A stretch of 64,000 nucleotides of DNA, from NCBI GenBank assembly GCA_014529385.2, contig CM043963.1:76388412-76452411 (forward strand), in the 5' to 3' direction. The position numbers and the translations under genes are program-made. Positions within the stretch are counted from its first letter, which is position 1. Each line of letters begins with the position of its first letter. Positions 57,786 to 64,000 of this stretch are shown piece after piece. The notes under the pieces were generated by a model. The model made no database searches, had not been told where the DNA came from, and saw only the letters and a list, made by a program, of their open reading frames with translations. The stretch comes from Adiantum capillus-veneris (taxonomy: Eukaryota > Streptophyta > Polypodiopsida > Polypodiales > Pteridaceae).

Positions 57786-59410
57786 ATGGCTGACAAAGGA
57801 AAAGAGATTGAAAGAATGTTGATAGTTTTGATTTTCCTAAGGAAAGAGCAACTAATGATGCCCCTATGCTTGTAAACTATCTTGTTTCTAGGCTTCAACA
57901 AGCCCTGGGCAACCCATCCCTCCAAGGTGAAGTGCTACAGCAATTGTGCACCCATGGTATTCTCCAAACTCCCCACCAAGAAGAGAGAGTACCTAGGAAG
58001 CCTCCTAGTGAGACTTCCAAAAGAGGACTCTCTCCAATAAGGGAAGAATAAGAGAATACGTACGAAGGGCTCAAAAATCTACTACTTGATGATGCATCTC
58101 CTTCCCAAAGGAGAACTCAAGTTTCAATGGTAGAGCCCCCACCGAAAGAACAAGAAAGAAGTGAGTCTCCTGCCACCTCGGCGGAGATGGATCCTCAAAG
58201 ACGGCAAGCAAAATGGTCTCCAACACCCCCTAAATGGAGAAGACCATTGCACACTTCTCTACACCATAATTCAAAGAGGGACGAGAGAAAACAAGAGAAG
58301 AAAAAGGCGAGAAAGAGGCCACCCTCTTCTTCATCCTCTTCCTCTTTTGAAGAAAGTGATGGTGCAGACAAGGAGGAACAAGGGAAGAAAAAGTCAAGAA
58401 AGAGGTCACCCTCTTCTCCATCCTCCTCATACTCTTCCTCTTCTGAAGAAAGTGATGGTGCAGCTCTTGAACGACCTAAAAGAAGAGGCCATAGGAAATC
58501 CTATGCCGCATGGAAGAGGTCATCCAAGCTCAACAAGTTCAAAGAGGGAGGAAAGAGAATCTCTTTCCTTACCTACGATGGCATCTTTGGTGCTACAGAC
58601 AAAGTCTTGGTCTTCATCCAACAATTCGATGCGGCGTTTGGAGATGAGGGCTTCACAGAGTCCTCTAAGCTATGTCATGTAGCTATGCATTTTCAAAAGT
58701 CCGCCAGGAAATGGTGGTCTAGCCTATGAGCAAACGGTGAAGCTCCATGGATGTGGAAAGCTTTAAGAGCTTCCATCATGAAGCAGTTTTTGGCTACCGA
58801 TGCCAAAGACAAAGTACTCACTGAATGGCAAAGCTTGAAGCTCTCTCTACCTACAAATCTATTCACAAATATGTAGACAAGTTTTGGGATTTACATCTCA
58901 AAGCCACTGTCTTCAAAAAGATGGATTTTGGAGAGCAAAACTACAATTTCATGCGGGTTTATCTGAGGATATGGTGGAGTATGTCAACTCCCAAAGGCCA
59001 CGCACCATATCTGCGGTCATACACCATACCATGGTGGCTTCACAAATCAATTTCCAACAAGGGGCTAAGAAAAATCTTAAGCCCACAAAAAACAAGGACC
59101 GTAACGAGCCTAAGGGGAAGGGCAATATCCAAAAGTCTCCCAAAGGCAACAACAACAAAGCTAAGGAGAAGGAAGTTTATAAAGGCAAAAATAAACTCTC
59201 TCCTGAAGAGCTAGAGTGTTATAAAAAAGATAACCATTGTTTCAAGTGCGGGGAGCAAGGGCATGCCTATCGTGCTTGCCCCCACAAGAATACACATAAT
59301 GAGCCTCCTAGAGCTACCTTGGTCGAAATTCAAGAAAAGGATGCTCATCACAAAGGATCTCCTCTATGTCATGCTTGGGTAAAGGTAAGAGAACATGATG
59401 CTCACAAGGG
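57786..59410 (+). pseudogene. Chromovirus gag with zinc knuckle
   Basis: The ATG at 57786 (MADKGKEIER) is followed by a frameshift near 57812 and then FPKERATNDAPMLVNYLVSR. A Ser/Lys/Arg-rich part has an internal duplicated module (about 58290-58380 and 58385-58475, KARKRPPSSSS against KSRKRSPSSPS, both ending EESDGA). The capsid reads ISFLTYDGIFGATDKVLVF and HFQKSARKWWSSL, then TGA. After a frameshift comes the knuckle CFKCGEQGHAYRAC (CX2CX4HX4C) at 59238-59282. The frame leads to the left breakpoint of the inverted protease block near 59405. Confidence 0.85.
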
Positions 59411-59990
59411 ATATCGTCAATAAAAACGTCTTGAAACCCCTTGAGGAAATTGGATAACTCTAATTCCTTTTGATTATATATATTTTCTTTTGCTAAAGCA
59501 TTAGATTCATTTTGAGGATCTTCAACAAAAATCATGTACACGAAAATAGAGCTCTTTATTGACTTATTGAAAGCTTGCTTATGTACAAGAGGTATGGTAC
59601 TGCCAAACTCCTTAGCATCTATGTACATATCTTTTTCCCTGAACCTAAAGTAGATTTGCCTTTTAGGGAATTTAACATTGGCAACCATGCGATCAAACCA
59701 CGGTGTCCCTAGGATTACATCCTCGCGCTTGAGAGGAGAGATAAAGAAATCCTCCTTGTGCACATAGACTTGGACATGGAGCCTCAATTTCCCAATTAAG
59801 GGAGTGACTGAGGCTTCTTGCCCCTTGAAATCACCATCGGGCAGGTAGGACATCTCCCATCTCATAGGCTTGAATGCCTAGCTTGGTGGCCAACTCTATG
59901 GATATGAAATTGTGAGTAGAAACAGGGTCAAAGAGAATAAAAGACCTCCAAAATGAGGCAATGACAACCATGCAATTGAACATTTTCTAG
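59400..59990 (-). pseudogene. Chromovirus protease in inverted orientation
   Basis: Read on the minus strand: [20 protein letters not shown] and STHNFISIELATKLGI (the DSGS active site changed to DPVS), then LRLHVQVYVHKEDFFISPLK, DVILGTPWFDRMVANV (the LGTPW motif) and, at the left end, LSNFLKGFQDVFIDDIP, the segment that should precede RT. The plus-strand RT begins immediately right of it at [11 protein letters not shown]. So the protease block sits in its expected place but is flipped. Confidence 0.85.
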
Positions 59991-60815
59991 GAAGTTCACT
60001 GCCTAATAAACCTCCTTATAGAGTTTCCCAAGCTCAACAAGAGGAGAGTATGTGGCAAGTGCATGGGTTAGTTGAGAAGGGCATGGTTAGGCCTAGCTCA
60101 TCTCCATTTTGTTCATCAGTGTTATTAGTGCAAAAGAAATATGGCACATATCGTATGTGTGTCGACTACAGATCACTAAATAGGATCACTATCAAGAATA
60201 GGTTTCCCATTCCACGGGTAGAAGACCTATTTGATAAGCTACAAGGGTCGACCTACTTCAGTAGGATTGACCTAAAAAGTGGCTACCATCAAATAAGGAT
60301 AGTTGATCAAGACATTGTAAAGATCGCATTTCCCACTACGTTTGGTCTTTACGAGTACATTGTCATGCCTTTTGGCTTGACCAATGCACCAACCACATTT
60401 AACCGCTTGATGTAGAAACTATTTAGGCCTCACCGAACCTTTACTGGAGTGTTCTTTGATGATATAATCATCTACTCTAATTCACTAGACGAACACAAGC
60501 AACACCTCCAGGTAATATTTCAAGTTTATCGAAAGAAAAGTGAGTTTTTCTTACAAGAGATTCAATATTTAGGTCACATTATCTCTCAAGATGACATCCA
60601 AATGGATCCATCAAAGCTAGAGGTAATAAAAGGATGGCCTAATCCAAGGAATTTGCATGAACTAAGAAGCTTTATAGGTATGTGTGCATACTATAGACGC
60701 TTCATAGAAAAGTTCTCACAAATCGTGGGACCATTACATGACCTAACAAAGAAAAATGTTAGGTATATATTGTCCACCAAGGAGAACAATGCTTTCAAAA
60801 ATCTTAAAGGAAAAA
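59990..60815 (+). pseudogene. Chromovirus reverse transcriptase
   Basis: [92 protein letters not shown], a TAG at 60413, then VFFDDIIIYSNSLDEH (the YVDD box reads FFDD), QEIQYLGHIISQDDIQMDP and FIGMCAYYRRFIEKFSQI. It ends near KTKKNVRYI-like text and NNAFKNLKGK, where RNaseH should begin. RNaseH and integrase are missing. The enzyme would be inactive because of the stop and truncation. Confidence 0.9.
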
Positions 60816-61125
60816 CTTGTGCTTACACTATCGGATCTCTCAAAGCCATTGGCTCATACACAATGCTTTCCATGTGAGACTACTAAAGCCTTACAAAGGA
60901 GAGCCACATGAAGAACCAATTATTGAAGACCCACTGGAGATCAAGGACCAAGAAGAGGTGCTGCAGCTAGAGTCCATTCTCCGACACGAAGACAAGGTAT
61001 TACGAGGTGGTAAGACTATCCGACGATATCTTATTAAGTTTAAAAATTATCTTTTTGAAGATGCTAGATGGATGCAAGGCATACAATTGAAGGATAACCT
61101 AAACCTTGTCAATGCTTACCAATGA
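60816..61125 (+). pseudogene. Integrase C-terminus and chromodomain remnant
   Basis: HNAFHVRLLKPYKGEPHEEP is the end of chromovirus integrase. LESILRHEDKVLRGGKTIRR then YLIKFKNYLFEDARWMQGIQ gives the aromatic residues of a chromodomain, ending at TGA after NAYQ. The RT frame runs straight into this through a deletion near 60815-60840, removing about 2 kb of normal pol. Chromodomains guide integration to marked chromatin. Confidence 0.82.
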
Positions 61126-61652
61126 TTCCCTAGAGCAAGCAAACGTAAATATGTATAAATGAACAAAGTTTTTGTCTTATAAGACTCTCTTTTTCTTTAG
61201 GATCATGTTTGTGGAGATGACGTCTCCCGAACACCAAGTAAATCTTGTCACTCTACTATGGAAGATTGATACGGACTAATGTGCAGACATGCTTGTGGCA
61301 GCTAACGCTCTCAAGCACCAAATGGACTAGTCATCCATTCTGGGTCGATGTCGTAGGGTAAAATAGGGGTCCTCTACCCACTAGCAAACGGACTAATGAC
61401 TAGGCTTTATCTTCTCTACCTCATAGTCGCGGACGACTATGATTTCAAGAGAGAGGTAATGTCCTAAAAACTAATATCTAATACTCCCAAATGATTCTCT
61501 CATGTTAAACTGATCATTTAATATGGGGAAGTACCAAGAGAGTAAAATCTAGAATATTGATAAGGCTGCAGACCAATCTCTGTTCGGGATCCAAAGGAGG
61601 GAAAATAGGGATCCAAAGGGGGATAGACTGCAAAAGAGAAATGTACTTAAAT
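61126..61652 (+). other. Chromovirus 3' untranslated region
   Basis: No coding frame. Purine runs (aaagggggatag near 61615, aaaagagaaa near 61632) are candidate polypurine tracts. Confidence 0.55.
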
Positions 61653-61848
61653 TGGGCTTAAAAGACCTAAGGTTCAGCTCATTAAGACTTCCATAGACTA
61701 AGGTTCCAAAAATTAAACCTTTTATCCAATGGCCAAAGCACAGGGGAATTGGATGGACATGGAAAGACTAAAAAGTCTTCCCACATCCCTAGGAAGGAGG
61801 GGGCGATCCCATTTTGTAGGGGATGAAAGAGAAACACACACACACACT
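61653..61848 (+). repeat. Chromovirus 3' LTR, truncated
   Basis: Matches 36937-37131 from TGGGCTTAAAAG through 'tgtaggggatga(a/g)agagaaacacacacac', then similarity stops at the (CA)n run. Confidence 0.82.
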
Positions 61849-62208
61849 CCATCCTCTCCGATCTCCTCCATCGATGCCGTTGTGATTGGCACATTGTAGT
61901 CCTCATACATCCGTGCACTATGAGGGGCTACCTCTATGACATACGACCAGTTTGGTATGCAAACGTTGTAGGATGAAATACCACCTGCAAGAGCCACATA
62001 ACTTACCTGAGTGCTTCCAGACCACCAGTCCTCTAAAATAGGATGTTAAATATTTACATAATTACTTGTTCACAATGTGTGTGTGCGTGTGTGGGAGAGA
62101 GGGAGAGAGAGAAAGAGGGGAAGGGAACATGAGAGGGAGGAAAGGGAAGGAGCATACCTAGCTCTCCTTCATCTCCTCATGTGTGTGTGTGTGTGTGCGT
62201 GTGTGTGG

Positions 62209-62249
<41 letters not shown>
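62209..62249. repeat. (GA)n with adjacent (GT)n
   Basis: (GT)n at 62178-62206 followed by (GA)n at 62209-62249. A similar imperfect pair lies at 62078-62118. Confidence 0.95.
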
Positions 62250-62251
<2 letters not shown>

Positions 62252-62273
62252 GCACGTGTATACCTGTTTTGCT

Positions 62274-62317
62274 AGAGCGCCAAAACTCAGATATGAGATT
62301 TGAGTTTTTGGCGCTCT
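62274..62317. repeat. Hairpin, 16-17-bp arms
   Basis: agagcgccaaaactca (62274-62289) pairs with tgagtttttggcgctct (62301-62317) with one bulged base and an 11-nt loop. Confidence 0.9.
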
Positions 62318-62338
62318 CAGATTATTTTTTTACCCTAT

Positions 62339-62422
62339 CGGTGTCGCTATGATCGTCGCTACGAGCGTCGCTATACAACAAATAGTATAATGACGCTCAT
62401 AGCGATGATCATAGTGATGCCG
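62339..62422. repeat. Hairpin, 37-bp arms
   Basis: Arms 62339-62375 and 62386-62422, 10-nt loop, 30 of 37 pairs. All seven mismatches are transitions, mostly CG in one arm against TG/CA in the other. Subterminal repeat of the CACTA end. Confidence 0.92.
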
Positions 62423-62484
62423 TGGATTTTCACATTTGAGCGTCGTACTGCTAGCATCGCTAATATGAAGAACCTCTTGTAGTG

Positions 62485-63999
62485 CTTGGGGTTGGTCCCT
62501 ATCCAGGGCCTCTCATGGGCATCCTTTGCATGTTGGTCACGTTTAAGCATGTCTTCTATAGCGTTGGCAGGAGTTGCAATAGTTGGTCCTACTTATGCTG
62601 GCACATTGGATGTACTTCGCTTTCTATGTGAATTGTTAGAGGAGCTCTCCTCGTTGACGATCTCGCACTTATCACACAAGTCAATTGCGTTAAGGCTGCA
62701 TGCTTCCCAAGTCATGTATTTTTTGCTATTCAAAATAGCATGAAAGTATTTGTTTAGTAATCCTAATAAAAATAGTGTGACAAGCCTTTTCTCAATTGGG
62801 ATTTCCAACTTCGGACATCTGCCTATATATTGTCTCATCTGACTCACACTATCTCTGATAGTTTCTCCTTGTTTTTGTTTGAAACTATAGATTTATGCCA
62901 CCGTACTATGTTTGATTCCCATTTTTGAACAAGCACTAACAAATCTCATTTCCAAAGTTGGTCAATTGATTATTAATCTAGGAGGTATGGTCTCAAACCA
63001 GGTTAAAGTTTTTCCCTCTAAGTTCATTCCAAACCCCTCAAACTGTGTATGGAAGTGGGTTATGTGTTCAACTCTCAAAACCTATCTAAAGCTCGCTAAA
63101 TGGTCATACGGATCTCCTAACCCCCCGTTGTATTTTTTGACCCATTTTTGGAAATTTTCTAGTCTGACTCTACGGTGTGTTCAATACCCGCTCTCTCTCT
63201 TTTAGCCAGTGTTTCTCCCATTAAACCTTCAAACCTTCAATCTCCTTTGGATTCATCATAACAAAATTATTGTTATGACAATTCCTAAAGAGGTGGACAT
63301 GTAGTTATACTAAACCCTTCTCCTTGATCTTGATAATATACACGATTTTCAAGGGTGTTAGTTGTCTTAGTAAATACGTGACATTGTTGTCTTCCCAACA
63401 ATAGACTCCAAGCCAAGGGTTGTTAGTGGGTATGCGCTTCAAAGGTTTTGTATCTATCAAGTCATATACTTCTAATTCTAGCACGTGAGTTTCTTCTTTC
63501 ACAGTCTTATTATTAGGAATTAGAGTATCAACCTCTTATCCCCACTACTGAATCAAGAGCCTGTATCTTGAGTAGTATTGCACCCCATTTTGGTCCATAT
63601 AGAAGTTTTCTTGTTTGTTCGCCCTAACCTCCCCTTCAAACTTGATGGTATGGTCATCTACCCTTACAAAAAAATCCTCCTTTGGATCCAAGTAAACCTG
63701 GGCTTCATACTTGTTGGTTTTGAAGAAAGTCAAGAATATGCTTGAACTTGAGAGAGGTCCCAGTTCTTCATTGAGTTGAAAAAGAAGACATCTCGGAGCT
63801 TGAGTCAAAATAAGTGTCCGACGCTTCTTCCACAATAGTTTCTAATGTTCTCCCTTGGTTTACACTCTCTTATGTGGATGCTCTGCTCCTATTCTTCCAC
63901 ACTAGTTTCTAATGGTCTCCTTTGGTTTACACTCTCTTCTATGGATGCTTTGCTCCTATTCTCTCCTAAGGTACCCAAGTTTTCCAAAAATCTACTAGA
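62485..63999 (-). pseudogene. Gypsy gag, minus strand, related to the 19-kb element
   Basis: Read from the right: SIEESVNQ and VEEASDTYFDSSSEMSSF match STEESVTQ...IEEGSDTDTSSDKSFF of the 19-kb gag. Then come YEAQVYLDPKEDFFVRVDD and FYMDQNGVQYYSRYRLL (N-terminal domain), the capsid KWVKKYNGGLGDPYDHLASF, FGMNLEGKTLTWFE, FKQKQGETIRDSVSQMRQYI, RLVTLFLLGLLNKYFHAIL, and EACSLNAIDLCDKCEIVNEE. It ends at 62485 directly against the CACTA terminus, which seems to have inserted into it. A 69-bp tandem duplication lies at about 63838-63975. Stops and frameshifts throughout. Confidence 0.82.
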
Positions 64000-64000
64000 T

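Larger units (their letters stand above)
36937..61848 (+). mobile_element. Ty3/gypsy chromovirus, split by a nested 19-kb element
   Basis: The 5' LTR is in two pieces (36937-37744 and 56826-57373), followed by PBS, gag, an inverted protease block, RT, a chromodomain remnant and the start of the 3' LTR (61653-61848). The LTR match between 36937-37131 and 61653-61848 is what ties the two sides together. The 3' LTR is cut short at a (CA)n run by the CACTA fragment. RNaseH and integrase are absent. Confidence 0.8.
61849..62484 (-). mobile_element. CACTA terminal fragment
   Basis: Ends on the plus strand with CCTCTTGTAGTG (62473-62484), so the minus strand starts CACTACAAGAGG, a CACTA terminus. 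Subterminal hairpins with GTCGCT/GCGTCG motifs lie just inside. A minus-strand frame (61860-61997) reads NWSYVIEVAPHSARMYEDYN, similar in pattern to WLYVVQVAPRSK in copy B, so a DUF4216-like exon remnant is likely. The other terminus is not seen. Confidence 0.6.

Overview
The window looks like nuclear DNA of a land plant with a large, repeat-rich genome. I cannot name the species. The pointers are plant-type Ty1/copia and Ty3/gypsy retrotransposons, plant-only CACTA (En/Spm, TNP2-type) transposons with GT-AG introns of 60-90 bp, TTTAGGG repeats, tRNA-primed LTR elements, and an extreme load of (GA)n/(CT)n microsatellites. I found no intact host protein gene. One well-folded tRNA-Ala(UGC) gene is the only clear non-transposon gene. 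Nearly all coding sequence is decayed transposon sequence with stops and frameshifts.

Layout. 1-3684: a Ty1/copia element on the minus strand, cut by the window edge, with a very short LTR (about 143 bp). 3685-6650: non-coding sequence with (GA)n tracts. 6650-15150: an array of roughly 250-bp units, each built around a (CT)n tract. It runs forward from 6650 to 13975 and inverted from 14350 to 15150, and is interrupted by a second, plus-strand copy of the same copia family (8041-12773) and by a 246-bp MITE with an 8-bp target duplication (13606-13851). 15150-17720: little that can be named, plus a short TTTAGGG tract. 17720-23715 (copy A) and 26426-36936 (copy B): two related CACTA-type units. 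Both carry telomere-like TTAGGT blocks and CTAAGCGG-type arrays. Copy B retains TNP2, a DUF4216-like region, a second (TNPA/Ptta-like) ORF and the tRNA gene. Copy A is an internal-deletion derivative of the B type. 23716-26425: spacer with a G30 tract.

36937-61848: a Ty3/gypsy chromovirus whose 5' LTR is split by a complete 19,076-bp Ty3/gypsy element (37745-56820; LTRs of 932 and 933 bp; 5-bp target duplication CAATG). The 19-kb element has an unusual plan: LTR, PBS, palindrome array, gag, protease, an inverted RT-RNaseH block, integrase, a second protease-like ORF, another palindrome array, a long coiled-coil ORF, PPT, LTR. The chromovirus also has an inverted pol block (protease), and its RNaseH and integrase are missing. 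61849-62484: a CACTA terminus with strong hairpins. 62485-64000: a minus-strand gypsy gag homologous to the gag of the 19-kb element.

How it fits together: the order of events that can be read is CACTA copies, then chromovirus insertion at the right side of copy B, then the 19-kb gypsy inside the chromovirus LTR. The strongest candidates for something new are the 24-bp palindromes spaced at multiples of about 141 bp ahead of two ORFs of the 19-kb element, its accessory ORFs, the two internal pol inversions, and the tRNA-Ala gene inside a CACTA unit.
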